DNA from: Muribaculaceae bacterium
GTDB lineage: Bacteria; Bacteroidota; Bacteroidia; Bacteroidales; Muribaculaceae
Reading direction: 5' to 3'
Assembly: GCA_017651515.1 (NCBI GenBank)
Contig: JAGCCU010000013.1
Location: 1 to 51,489, forward strand
DNA length: 51,489 nt
The translations under genes and the position numbers were made by a program. Under the pieces are notes generated by a model that saw only the letters and a program-made list of their open reading frames with translations, made no database searches and had not been told where the DNA came from. This document shows positions 6,861 through 14,169 of the stretch, piece after piece. Numbering within the stretch: position 1 is the stretch's first letter; every line of letters begins with the position of its first letter.

Positions 6861-9266
6861 TTAATTATTAATTGATGCAATGTTGGTTGAAGAGGAAAGT
6901 CCAGTTTTCAAGTCCTTTACAGTAAGGGTGATGGTTCCAGGCTGCTTAGATGCTTGAAGCACTACAACTAACTGGCCGTGGAACAGTCGCATTGTGGGCT
7001 GGGTGAATGGCTCAAGTGATGTGGCATCACCGTTGCAGGCAGCCTTGAACGCACCGTTGCCACTGACACTGAAAGTCAGTTGGTTGTCAGCATCGGGGCA
7101 AAGAGTTCCGTTTTTATCCACGAGGCTCACGGTGACGAATGCTAGGTCATTGCCATCAGCGGTAATTGAATTTCTCTCAGGCTCCAGCAGCAATCGTGCA
7201 GGCTTGCCAGCCGTGCGTATGATTTGTTGTCCAACTTTAATGCCGTTGTCATCATAGACTAAGACTTTCAGTTCGCCGGGCTGGTAGCGCACGTTTCGCC
7301 AGCGCAAACGGTAACGGTCGAGGCGTGTAGTGGCATCTTTTGAAATGCGTCCTTGGCTTTTGCCGTTGACGAAAAGCTCAGCACTTGGGTAGTCGGTGTA
7401 GCAATACACTGGTGTTACCTGCCCTTCACGTCCTGGCCAAGTCCAGTGCGGTAGCAGGTGGATGGTGTGTTCTTCCTTATTCCAATGACTGCGATATAGC
7501 CAGTAGCGGTCTTTGGGCAGTCCCGCCAGATCGACGATACCGAAATAGCTGCTGCGCGATGGCCAATATATATCATAAGGAGTTGGTTCACCCAAATAGT
7601 CATAGCCAGTCCACACAAACTCACCTATTGTCCAGTCAAAGTCATCTTGGAAGTGCCAGTCATCGTCGGGCAGGTTGCTCCACCAGCAGTACTCGGTATC
7701 GTAGCCAGAGCACTGACCGTTAGGCCACTCTTTGTTGGCATAGCTTGAGTCGGGAAAGGCATAGAAGCCTCGTGAACTCACTGTAGATGCCGTTTCGCTG
7801 CCTAAGAGGAAACCTTGTGGCAAACGTGGAAAATTCTCCTCATATCGTCCTAGGCGATAGTTGTAGCCTGGGATGTCAAGTGACTGAGCAAAGCCGCTGT
7901 TAAGCGCGCCATCAGGGTCGTTCATGCCCACTGTCACAGGACGCGTGGGGTCGAGGCGGTGGCAAAGTTCCACCAGCCGTTTAAGCCGTTGAGCACCTTC
8001 AGGCTTCCATTGTTCAGGAATCTCGTTGCCCATGCTCCACATCACAATGCTGGGATGGTTGCGGTGGTTGAGAATCAGGTTAGTGACGTCACGCTTCCAC
8101 CATTCGTCCCATAGGCGGTTATAGCCGTTACGCACTTTAGGATCACTCCACGAGTCGAAGCTTTCGGCCATTACCATCATTCCCAGTGAGTCACATATTT
8201 CCATCTGCCACTTCGAGGGCATGTTGTGCGATGTGCGGATGGCATCGGCACCCATTGCCTTCATCATCTTTATCTGGCGGATAAGGGCGGCCTTGTTGAT
8301 GGCAGCACCCAGCGGACCCAGGTCATGGTGCAGGCAAACGCCCTTGAACTTCCGGCCGACGCCGTTAAGCTGGAAGCCGTGTTCACGCGAGAAGCGGATC
8401 GTGCGTATGCCGAAGCGAGTGCTCTGGCGGTCAATCTCAGTGTCGTTCTTCAGCAGACGAGTGGTGATACAATATAAATATGGTGTTTCCGGCGACCACA
8501 GATTTGGATTGTCTATGGCAACCACATCCTTGAACTCGCCAGTGCCGGTCATGGCACTCTTCCCGCTTGCTACCACTGTGCCTTGAGCATCGTGGACGTC
8601 ATAGGTCATAATCAGACTTGTCTGAGCTTCTTCTTTGTCGCACACGCGGGCAAGGCGGTTTTGAACCTCGACAAGCATCTTGTCGTTGTACTCGAACGAG
8701 CGAACGCACAGCCCCCATTGGTCAAAAGCCACACTGCCGGTAGTGACCAGCGTCACCGGGCGGTATATGCCTCCGCCGGGGTACCAGCGGTTACTCTCCT
8801 CAAGGTTGCTGAGTCGCACTTCCAACTCATTCTTCCCGGCATGTACAAACGGTGTTATATCAACTTGGAATGCATTGTAGCCATATTCCCATCCGCCAGC
8901 CAACTGTCCGTTGACATACACCTTTGGCGATGCCATGGCACCGTCAAACACCAGCAGGGCACGTTCAGTGCCGGCAGCGATGTCTATGTTGCGACGATAC
9001 GTGCCGGTGCCTATCCACGGCAGCGCTCCCGAGCGGCCCGAGTGCTCGGTAGCGATGTCTTCACCATTCTCTTTGATGGCGGTGACCTGAAGGTCCCACT
9101 TCTTGTCAAACGGACCGCTGATCGCCCAGTCGTGAGGCACGCTCACCGTTTCCCACTGTGCGCCGTCGCGCGAAAACTGCCAGTCATTGGCAAGCATCAC
9201 CTCCTCACGAGCCTGTGTACCAAATGCCACAGCACATGCTATTGTTGCTAAAAACAGTTTCTTCAT
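6861..9266 (-). CDS. GH2 family beta-galactosidase, secreted
   Basis: An exported glycoside hydrolase of 801 residues. The signal peptide is MKKLFLATIACAVAFGTQA. Domain order is the GH2 sugar-binding jelly roll (about 25-180), immunoglobulin-like domain (about 185-290), TIM barrel (about 295-590), then C-terminal Ig-like domains including a DUF4982-type segment (about 610-680) and a Big-like tail. The acid/base is E415 in MWSMGNEIP and the nucleophile is E491 in LLGSETAST. GH2 retaining enzymes remove terminal beta-linked galactose, though other beta-sugars are possible. A nearby GH53 galactanase gene on the same strand suggests use of pectic beta-1,4-galactan, but no SusC/SusD pair is adjacent. 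It is preceded by its own promoter. Confidence 0.92.
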   Translation of the reverse strand: MKKLFLATIACAVAFGTQAREEVMLANDWQFSRDGAQWETVSVPHDWAISGPFDKKWDLQVTAIKENGEDIATEHSGRSGALPWIGTGTYRRNIDIAAGTERALLVFDGAMASPKVYVNGQLAGGWEYGYNAFQVDITPFVHAGKNELEVRLSNLEESNRWYPGGGIYRPVTLVTTGSVAFDQWGLCVRSFEYNDKMLVEVQNRLARVCDKEEAQTSLIMTYDVHDAQGTVVASGKSAMTGTGEFKDVVAIDNPNLWSPETPYLYCITTRLLKNDTEIDRQSTRFGIRTIRFSREHGFQLNGVGRKFKGVCLHHDLGPLGAAINKAALIRQIKMMKAMGADAIRTSHNMPSKWQMEICDSLGMMVMAESFDSWSDPKVRNGYNRLWDEWWKRDVTNLILNHRNHPSIVMWSMGNEIPEQWKPEGAQRLKRLVELCHRLDPTRPVTVGMNDPDGALNSGFAQSLDIPGYNYRLGRYEENFPRLPQGFLLGSETASTVSSRGFYAFPDSSYANKEWPNGQCSGYDTEYCWWSNLPDDDWHFQDDFDWTIGEFVWTGYDYLGEPTPYDIYWPSRSSYFGIVDLAGLPKDRYWLYRSHWNKEEHTIHLLPHWTWPGREGQVTPVYCYTDYPSAELFVNGKSQGRISKDATTRLDRYRLRWRNVRYQPGELKVLVYDDNGIKVGQQIIRTAGKPARLLLEPERNSITADGNDLAFVTVSLVDKNGTLCPDADNQLTFSVSGNGAFKAACNGDATSLEPFTQPTMRLFHGQLVVVLQASKQPGTITLTVKDLKTGLSSSTNIASINN

Positions 9267-9295
9267 TATAGTTGTGTGGTTAATTGTTTCGGCTA

Positions 9296-9327
9296 CAAAG
9301 TTAACTCCAATTTCCTAATTATTCAAG
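9296..9327 (-). promoter_or_regulatory. Promoter of the GH2 beta-galactosidase gene
   Basis: On the minus strand CTTG, 20 nt, then TAACTTTG (9296-9303): a good Bacteroidetes -33/-7 pair. The start codon is about 30 nt downstream of the -7 box. Confidence 0.65.
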
Positions 9328-9412
9328 AAACTCCACAACTTAGTCACTTAACCCTAATCACTTACCCCTTCACCCTTAACCCTTATCATTGGCGTCAGCC
9401 CCCGCGTTCTCC

Positions 9413-9429
9413 GAGAACTCTGAGTTCTC
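9413..9429. repeat. Perfect 8-bp inverted repeat
   Basis: GAGAACTC, one T, GAGTTCTC. The pairing extends outward to CTCC/CCGAG with one mismatch. It sits just before the double-hairpin element. Confidence 0.6.
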
Positions 9430-9452
9430 CGAGCCCTTATGCGCCAGCAGCT

Positions 9453-9550
9453 GCTCCTCTAAGTTAGAGGAGCTGTCACGAAGTGACTGAGGAGTATGTC
9501 ATTTATCAATTAATGTCGTTTTGTGCTTCTGCCGCTTTTGTGCTTTTGTC
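9453..9550. repeat. Double-hairpin repeat element, copy 1
   Basis: First hairpin: GCTCCTCTAA, g, TTAGAGGAGC (9453-9473). Second hairpin: GTCAC, gaa, GTGAC (9475-9487). These are followed by TGAGGAGTATGTCATT and then a TTTTGTGCTTCTGC tail. The same order of parts recurs at 11075-11172 with few changes, which shows a defined element about 95 bp long rather than chance palindromes. Confidence 0.8.
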
Positions 9551-9563
9551 TCTTTTCGCCGTC

Positions 9564-9631
9564 AGGCGCCCCACTTCGCGTCAGCCCCCTTAACACTTCA
9601 CACTTAACACTTATCCCTTGCGCCTCGCCGG
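9564..9631. repeat. About 70-bp direct repeat block, copy 1
   Basis: Runs from AGGCGCCCCACTTCGCGTCA through a CTTAACACTTCACACTT stretch to TTGCGCCTCGCCGG. It is nearly identical to 10315-10384, with a few substitutions and single-base indels. Confidence 0.75.
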
Positions 9632-9668
9632 CGCCAGCCCACTCAAGGTATAATTTCTGTGCATGATA

Positions 9669-9700
9669 GTTGTGAATTGCTTTCAAATTTTGTAATTTTG
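9669..9700 (+). promoter_or_regulatory. Promoter of the 59-residue gene
   Basis: GTTG (9669-9672), 20 nt, then TAATTTTG (9693-9700), an exact TAnnTTTG -7 box. The coding start is about 85 nt downstream. A very similar GTGAATTGC-CTCAAATTTTG segment recurs at 10161-10181 without the -7 box. Confidence 0.7.
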
Positions 9701-9784
9701 CCGATACATTCAGCATGTTACTTGAAGTCCAAAGTAGTTAAACTTTGGTACGCTTTTTGCATATTACTATTAAAAAAAGAAATC

Positions 9785-9964
9785 ATGTATTGCAGGTGTA
9801 GAAATAAGGAGGGTTACCCAGGAACATTCAATATAGGGCAAATGTACAGATGGTACTGGTATGACAAAGAGCATAAATATGTGCGCATAGTTCTTGACTG
9901 GCTTAAAATTGGAAAAACAATTAGCCGTGAGTATTTCTATAGTCACTTTGAAGTCTATGATTAG
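9785..9964 (+). CDS. Small protein of unknown function (59 aa)
   Basis: A short ORF from ATG 9785 to TAG 9962-9964, supported by a strong upstream promoter and a strong terminator 33 bp after the stop. The protein begins MYCRCRNKEGYPGTF and is rich in aromatic and basic residues (RWYWYDKEHKYVRI), with no signal peptide and no membrane helix. Two cysteines (C3, C5) are too few for a zinc finger on their own. It lies inside the repeat patchwork as an isolated one-gene transcription unit. I do not recognise the family. DNA or RNA binding is possible given the charge and aromatic content, but that is speculation. Confidence 0.7.
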   Translation: MYCRCRNKEGYPGTFNIGQMYRWYWYDKEHKYVRIVLDWLKIGKTISREYFYSHFEVYD

Positions 9965-9996
9965 CAATTCATAAGTTTGTTAACTCGACAATATGC

Positions 9997-10026
9997 GCCC
10001 CGGAACTTCGGTTTCGGGGCTTTTTT
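9997..10026 (+). terminator. Intrinsic terminator of the small gene
   Basis: GCCCCGGAAC, TTCG loop, GTTTCGGGGC (10-bp stem with one G-T pair), followed by TTTTTT. A textbook rho-independent terminator with a UUCG tetraloop. Confidence 0.93.
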
Positions 10027-10074
10027 ATGTTTTCCAAAATTTATGATATGTGTGCCGATTTTTAGAGCTCTGCT

Positions 10075-10190
10075 ATTGTAATTTCGCCATCGAAACATCA
10101 CGCACTTAAATAATTCTAAACTATGGAAAACACAATAAAGGAAATCCGCAGGTTATGCGTCGTGAATTGCTCTCAAATTTTGAATAATTT
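10075..10190 (+). pseudogene. Possible remnant of a gene start
   Basis: A -7-like TAATTTCG (10079-10086) precedes ATG 10123, which opens a normal-looking N-terminus, MENTIKEIRRLCVVNC. After about 20 residues the frame runs into GTGAATTGC-CTCAAATTTTG, a copy of the segment that precedes the promoter at 9669, and then into repeat-derived low-complexity sequence. It looks like a gene truncated soon after its start, or a duplicated promoter segment inserted into it. The identity of the original gene is not recognisable. Confidence 0.35.
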
Positions 10191-10240
10191 CCACCCATTA
10201 GGGCGCCCTTTCGTTATGTCGCATTGCGGTTCCTCCGGGA

Positions 10241-10255
10241 CCGGCGGCCCGCTGG
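10241..10255. repeat. GC-rich palindrome, copy 1
   Basis: CCGGCGG, C, CCGCTGG, a near-perfect palindrome preceded by GGA and followed by CGTCAGCC. Related copies are at 11204-11218 (perfect) and near 11285-11299. Confidence 0.6.
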
Positions 10256-10314
10256 CGTCAGCCCACTTAATTATTTGTTTGATTTTGTTCAGATTTGTTA
10301 GATTTCCGCCCGCT

Positions 10315-10384
10315 AGGGCGCCCCCCTTCGCGTCAGCCCACTTAACACTTCACACTTTAACACTTATCCCTTGCGCCTCGCCGG
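10315..10384. repeat. About 70-bp direct repeat block, copy 2
   Basis: Second copy of the block at 9564-9631, from AGGGCGCCCCCCTTCGCGTC to TTGCGCCTCGCCGG. It is followed by further shorter copies of the CTTAACCCTT and GGGGCGTCAGCC words up to about 10497. Confidence 0.75.
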
Positions 10385-10491
10385 GGCGTCAGCCCCCTTT
10401 AAACTTAACCCTTATTCCCTTAGGCCCGCCCCGGCGTCAGCCCCCTTAACACTTGACCCTTAACCCTTAACCCTTGGGCCTCGCCGGGGCG

Positions 10492-10544
10492 TCAGCCTAA
10501 TATGTCACTTTTGTAACTTATAGTCTAATCCCTGCGTGGGAGCC
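10492..10544. repeat. 53-bp direct repeat, copy 1
   Basis: Begins TCAGCCTAATATGT, continues through GTAACTTATAGTCTAATCCC and ends TGCGTGGGAGCC. The copy at 11222-11274 has two visible substitutions. Confidence 0.8.
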
Positions 10545-10793
10545 CACTTAACACTTAACCCTTCACACTTACCACTTAAACCGCTGTTCTGCATTTGACA
10601 TAGGCAAGATTATCCCTTGTTATTACCTTTGCGGTGACAAAAAGTTTTACACTTGCAAGCGCATAATATCGGCGTAGTAGACTAACACATTATTTTATTT
10701 ATCACGAAGTCACACGCACCAGTTTTTCATACTCCATGTCCTTGCAGTTAAGGGAACCGATTGTCACAACTCAGATTTGGGTTAAGCGTTCTT

Positions 10794-10970
10794 TTAACAT
10801 TGTTGGAAATAGATGTAGGTTTCAAGCGTCATTTTCGTGGTCTTGTTGGCATCCAGTAGCGAGTTTAACTGTTCAATTCCACGGACTATAGGGAGCCCTT
10901 TTAGCCCTTTCGGCATGGTCAGGACGGGCCTGGCCGCTTGCCACTCCCTCGATCGAACTGTCAAATACAT
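10794..10970 (-). CDS. Possible small ORF or gene remnant (58 aa)
   Basis: On the minus strand an ATG at 10968-10970 opens a 58-codon frame ending at TAA 10794-10796. The product starts MYLTVRSREWQAARP and ends TLETYIYFQQC. Its composition looks protein-like, unlike the repeat-derived frames nearby. There is no clear promoter or ribosome-binding site, and a minus-strand terminator lies just upstream. It may be a fragment of a decayed gene. No family was recognised. Confidence 0.3.
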   Translation of the reverse strand: MYLTVRSREWQAARPVLTMPKGLKGLPIVRGIEQLNSLLDANKTTKMTLETYIYFQQC

Positions 10971-10991
10971 CTATATTGACTGCCTATGCAC

Positions 10992-11024
10992 AAAAAAGGC
11001 TGACGGATTCAAAATCCGCCAGCC
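10992..11024 (-). terminator. Intrinsic terminator, minus strand
   Basis: On the minus strand a 12-bp stem (GGCTGGCGGATT with AATCCGTCAGCC, one mismatch) and a 3-4 nt loop are followed by TTTTTT (plus-strand A run 10992-10997). The nearest minus-strand gene upstream is the interrupted GH53, whose stop is about 300 bp away, with repeat elements lying between them. Confidence 0.75.
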
Positions 11025-11074
11025 CAGCTATCCAGTTGTTCAATTTCCGCCCGCATGTGCCTCTTCGCGTTAGC

Positions 11075-11172
11075 AGCTCCTCTAAGTTAGAGGAGCTGTC
11101 ACGAAGTGACTGAGGAGTATGTCATTATCAATTGTCAATTATTTTGTGCTTCTGCAGCCTTTGTGCTTTTGT
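11075..11172. repeat. Double-hairpin repeat element, copy 2
   Basis: AGCTCCTCTAA, g, TTAGAGGAGCT (11075-11097), then GTCAC, gaa, GTGAC (11098-11110), then TGAGGAGTATGTCATT and a TTTTGTGCTTCTGC tail. It matches copy 1 at 9453-9550 part for part. Confidence 0.8.
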
Positions 11173-11203
11173 GGGATTGTTACGTGCGTCAGCCGCTTCG
11201 GGA

Positions 11204-11218
11204 CCGGCGGCCCGCCGG
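11204..11218. repeat. GC-rich palindrome, copy 2
   Basis: CCGGCGG, C, CCGCCGG, a perfect palindrome, followed by GCATCAGCC and the 53-bp repeat. A degenerate third copy lies near 11285-11299. Confidence 0.6.
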
Positions 11219-11221
11219 GCA

Positions 11222-11274
11222 TCAGCCTAATATGTTACTTCTGTAACTTATAGTCTAATCCCTGCGTGGGAGCC
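11222..11274. repeat. 53-bp direct repeat, copy 2
   Basis: Copy of 10492-10544, including TATGTTACTT and GTAACTTATAGTCTAATCCC. It lies 44 bp before the stop codon of the GH53 gene. Confidence 0.8.
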
Positions 11275-11317
11275 AACTTCGAGACCAGCGGCCCGCCGGC
11301 AATTGTGTGGTGGGTCG

Positions 11318-12418
11318 TTATTTTACAAACCGTGACATCTCGTAAAGGGCTGGCAGGGCATTGCCGTTGCGGCTGTTGAACAGGCCGCGATTAAGTCCCC
11401 CACGGCCTTGGAATGGTGTGCCAAAGGAGTTCTCCTCAGGAAACCACCAGAACAGTCCTGTCACGTTGCTGTGACGCTTAAGCTCGGCCACCAACTCGGC
11501 TGTGAACTGTCGCTGGCCCTCCACTGTGCCAGGCTTGCACAACGTGAAGTCTTCCTCGCCACGGTTCACACCGTCGTGTTCATAGTAGTATGCCGCCTCA
11601 ACAATCATCACTGGTTTGCTGGGGTACAGTGTGGCAAGTTTGTCAAGGGTGGTGCCAAGATATTCGATGGTGTTGTGCCACATAGGATAGTAACTCAGGC
11701 CGATGATATCGTAGTCCACGTTGTTGGCTTCAAGACGACGATAGAACCCTTCGGTCATTTCCCACTTTCCTGCTTTTTCGGTGTGGATGATGATTTTCGA
11801 CTTCGGACATACTTAACGGCAAGCCTTGCAACCTGCCCTAAGCATTGCCCCGAAAACCTCCCAGTTGTCATCGCTCAGTGGGTCAATGCGTCCCACGGGC
11901 CAATCCATGCCGAAGGTGATTTCGTTGCCCACTTGTATCATCTCGGGAGCAACACCAGCACGCTTCATGGCAACGAGACAGTTGCGGGTATACGAATAGA
12001 TGCTGTCACAAAGCACATCGGAACTTAGGCCCTCCCAACGCTTGGGAGTGAACTGCTTGGCAGGATCGGCCCACGTGTCGCTATAGTGAAAGTCGAGCAT
12101 GATTTTGAAGCCTGCCTTCTTGATGCTCTTGCACAGATTTATGACGTAAGGCAAATCTTGACACACGCCTTCGTCGTGGTGCCGTCCAGGAGCATTGGCG
12201 GGTTCGACAAATAGTCGTACTCGCATCATGTTCCACCCTTGCTGCTTGAAAAGCTTGTATGGGTCAACTTCGTGGCCCATTATGTCGCGGTATTGGGCGC
12301 CTTGCCGTTGTAGTGCCGGCAGCATTGAAATGTCACCGCCCAACCATAGTTTCCTGCCCTGACCACTGATGACAAGCGTCAAAACAAGCGCGATGAAAAG
12401 TATAATCCTCTTATTCAT
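11318..12418 (-). pseudogene. Arabinogalactan endo-beta-1,4-galactanase (GH53) with an in-frame stop
   Basis: Reads as one GH53 frame of 366 codons plus stop, interrupted once by TAA at 11813-11815 (codon 202). The N-terminal part (201 aa) has a signal peptide, LWLGGDISMLP, the LDFHYSDTWADP motif and the acid/base E166 in QVGNEITFG. The part after the stop continues in the same frame (VCPKSKIIIHTEKAGKW) and holds the nucleophile E274 in VMIVEAAYY. The expected family text is CREVCPK, so a GAA-to-TAA change is the simplest explanation. An active GH53 cuts beta-1,4-galactan chains outside the cell. Without readthrough only an inactive half would be made. A recent nonsense mutation or a sequencing error are both possible. 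Confidence 0.88.
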
Positions 12419-12443
12419 GGATTGTTGAATTGTTAACTATTTG

Positions 12444-12451
12444 CAAATGTA
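12444..12451 (-). promoter_or_regulatory. -7 box upstream of the GH53 gene
   Basis: On the minus strand TACATTTG, an exact TAnnTTTG match about 25 nt upstream of the start codon. No clear -33 element. Confidence 0.5.
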
Positions 12452-12620
12452 GTGTTTTTTTGCCATATAGCCGTGAGACTCAGTCAAAAAAATCCAATTG
12501 TTAAACCTAAGAGCAATTCTGGTGTCTAAAGTGAAAATTTGTGCAAACCGATGTAATAAAAAGGATTATTCATTTTTTGTTGCTGAGGTGCAGCCATGTT
12601 TATCAAAAACTTTGTTTGAA

Positions 12621-13376
12621 ATGAAGCTATTATTAGGAACTGTAAAAGCTTTGGTGTTGACAGCATTGATATGTACTGGTGTGATGGATGGTTATGCCCG
12701 CACATATACAAGCGAGACTTTGAACTATCAGATCGTTTATCAATGGGGCATGGTGTGGAAGCATGCCGGGGATGCCACGCTGAGCATAAAGCGTAGCGGT
12801 GATGGATACAATGCGATGCTGACAGGGAAGACGCGCTCATGGGCCGACAAAATCTATCCTGTGCGCGATACGCTAAAGTGTACCATGAAGAGTGACATGG
12901 CACCATTGAAATATGAAAAGCTTACTCACGAGAAGAGTTATTATGCCCGTGATGTGCTTAACTTCAAGTACAACTATAGCCACACAAGCGCCACTGCCAC
13001 ACGTTACCGCAAGTCGGGTAACACGACTGTCAATCTTAGCGCAAAGTGCCAGGCTTATGATATGTTGAGCGTATTCTATATGCTGCGTAACTTGGACTTC
13101 GACCAAATGGCGAAGAACAAGGCTATCACAACTGTGATATTCTCAGGCAAAGAGAAGGAATATCTCACAATACGTTATCGTGGCGTGGAGAACGTGAAGT
13201 TGCGCGATGGAATTAAGCACAAAGCTCACAGGCTTACATTCAAGTTCACACAAGAAGGTGGAAAAAAGTCGAGCGACGACTTGGATGCGTGGTTGGCAAC
13301 CGACGAGACTCGAATACCCCTGCTTCTGGTCGGCAAACTACCCGTGGGAGAGGTCAAATGCTATTACACTAAATGA
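12621..13376 (+). CDS. DUF3108 domain-containing exported protein
   Basis: A 251-residue protein with an N-terminal signal segment (MKLLLGTVKALVLTALICTG) and a body typical of DUF3108: an early YQIVYQWGMVWKHAGDATL strand, central KYNYSHTSATATRY, and a C-terminal ATDETRIPLLLVGKLPVGEV. DUF3108 proteins are periplasmic or outer-membrane-associated in Bacteroidetes and have no proven biochemical role. The ATG at 12621 is chosen because it starts directly with the signal peptide; an upstream extension to 12498 adds 41 residues that do not look like a signal sequence. The gene is isolated, divergent from the GH53 gene and convergent with the glycosyltransferase operon. Confidence 0.88.
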   Translation: MKLLLGTVKALVLTALICTGVMDGYARTYTSETLNYQIVYQWGMVWKHAGDATLSIKRSGDGYNAMLTGKTRSWADKIYPVRDTLKCTMKSDMAPLKYEKLTHEKSYYARDVLNFKYNYSHTSATATRYRKSGNTTVNLSAKCQAYDMLSVFYMLRNLDFDQMAKNKAITTVIFSGKEKEYLTIRYRGVENVKLRDGIKHKAHRLTFKFTQEGGKKSSDDLDAWLATDETRIPLLLVGKLPVGEVKCYYTK

Positions 13377-13409
13377 CACACGAGCTCCCGAAATTGAAAT
13401 AGACAATAA

Positions 13410-13431
13410 AAGGTGAGGTTACCCCCACCTT
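13410..13431 (-). terminator. Putative terminator between convergent genes
   Basis: On the minus strand AAGGTGGGG, GTAA, CCTCACCTT (9-bp stem with one G-T pair), then TTATT. It overlaps the stop codon of the glycosyltransferase gene and could serve both converging transcripts. The U-run is weak. Confidence 0.5.
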
Positions 13432-14146
13432 AAATTTTGTCCAACCCATGCACATACTTTAGAAAATAATACTTTAATGGGTTGGTATGTTTCAGTTTTT
13501 TCCACGGACGACTTGAATGAGGATGATGGACTACCAGTAAGTTGGCGAAAAGGTAGTTCTTAAATCCCAACTTACGCGATGTGTGGGTAATCTTCACATC
13601 ATACCAGCTTTTGGAGGCATCTAGTGTATCAAAATCATAAGCCTTCAGTAATGATGGGGTGAGCAACGAACAGCAGAAACTGCAAAGCTTGTTTGTGGCG
13701 GTAATCCGCTTTTCCATTCCTTTTGCATAAAGGTAAGGATAATTAGCTACACCATCGTCGTCAACGGTAACGGTTGTTGCTATGCCGCACTGAGGTAGGT
13801 TGACACTGCCGTTGGCCAGACGTTGCAAAGTGTCGGGGGCAACAATAACGTCACTCTCCACTATAATCAGTCCAGCATCGGCTGCCAGGGCCTTTCGTTG
13901 GGCATCAATAAGCACCAGCCTATAGTTTGGCGATGGATGAGAGGTGAGATCACTCAAGTTGATTAAAGTGAAACCTTTCTCCCGTGATAACTGTGTGAGT
14001 AGGGCGGTGTTTTCAGGCGTGGAGTAATCGTTGTAGATGGTATAAGTATATTTCCAATCTAGATGAGACTCAAGCACGGCATCGATTGTTTTCAATGTAG
14101 TGTCAATGCTGTCTTTTACTGGTGTGATGATGTGTAATTCTTTCAT
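13430..14146 (-). CDS. Glycosyltransferase family 2-like protein
   Basis: A 238-residue cytoplasmic protein with a GT-A fold start: ELHIITPVKDSIDTTLKTID, TYTIYNDYSTPENT, and an acidic LIIVESDVIVAP segment near residue 95 in the place of the DxD metal site (here ESDV). The C-terminus (HHPHSSRPWKKLKH) is basic and could touch membrane lipid. It is the last gene of a five-gene minus-strand operon with an acyl carrier protein, KAS III, a reductase and a small secreted protein. That context suggests it transfers a sugar in an acylated glycan or glycolipid pathway, but donor and acceptor are unknown. Confidence 0.75.
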   Translation of the reverse strand: MKELHIITPVKDSIDTTLKTIDAVLESHLDWKYTYTIYNDYSTPENTALLTQLSREKGFTLINLSDLTSHPSPNYRLVLIDAQRKALAADAGLIIVESDVIVAPDTLQRLANGSVNLPQCGIATTVTVDDDGVANYPYLYAKGMEKRITATNKLCSFCCSLLTPSLLKAYDFDTLDASKSWYDVKITHTSRKLGFKNYLFANLLVVHHPHSSRPWKKLKHTNPLKYYFLKYVHGLDKI

Positions 14147-14169
14147 GGTACTGTGTTTAGTGGATTTGA

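Larger units (their letters stand above)
9328..11317. repeat. Repeat-rich, gene-poor patchwork region
   Basis: About 2 kb between the GH2 and GH53 genes. It is made of short recurring modules: irregular runs of CTTAACCCTT/CTTAACACTT, a GCGTCAGCC word seen about eight times (near 9394, 9579, 10255, 10331, 10386, 10434, 10489 and 11187), CG-rich palindromes, and longer duplicated blocks listed separately. Only the short gene at 9785-9964 has convincing gene signals. Long reading frames across the rest are proline- and threonine-rich translations of the repeats. Spacing is irregular, so it is not a CRISPR array. Origin and function are unknown; MITE-like or REP-like palindromic elements are possible. 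Confidence 0.7.

Noticed and set aside
9276-9716. Short open frames on both strands (9276-9467 and 9510-9716)
   Set aside because: They run across the GH2 promoter and the repeat elements and have no gene signals.
10123-10449. 108-codon plus-strand open frame
   Set aside because: After the first 20 or so residues it is only the translation of CTTAACCCTT and GCGTCAGCC repeats (Pro/Leu/Thr-rich, no domain).
9328-11317. CRISPR array
   Set aside because: Repeats differ in length and order, spacing is irregular, and no unique equal-length spacers or cas genes are seen.
11759-11815. Frameshift between two GH53 fragments
   Set aside because: The two parts are in the same frame, 57 nt apart, and the linking codons match the family; a nonsense codon explains the break.
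12498-12620. Longer N-terminus for the DUF3108 protein
   Set aside because: The added 41 residues are not conserved in type and would bury the signal peptide.
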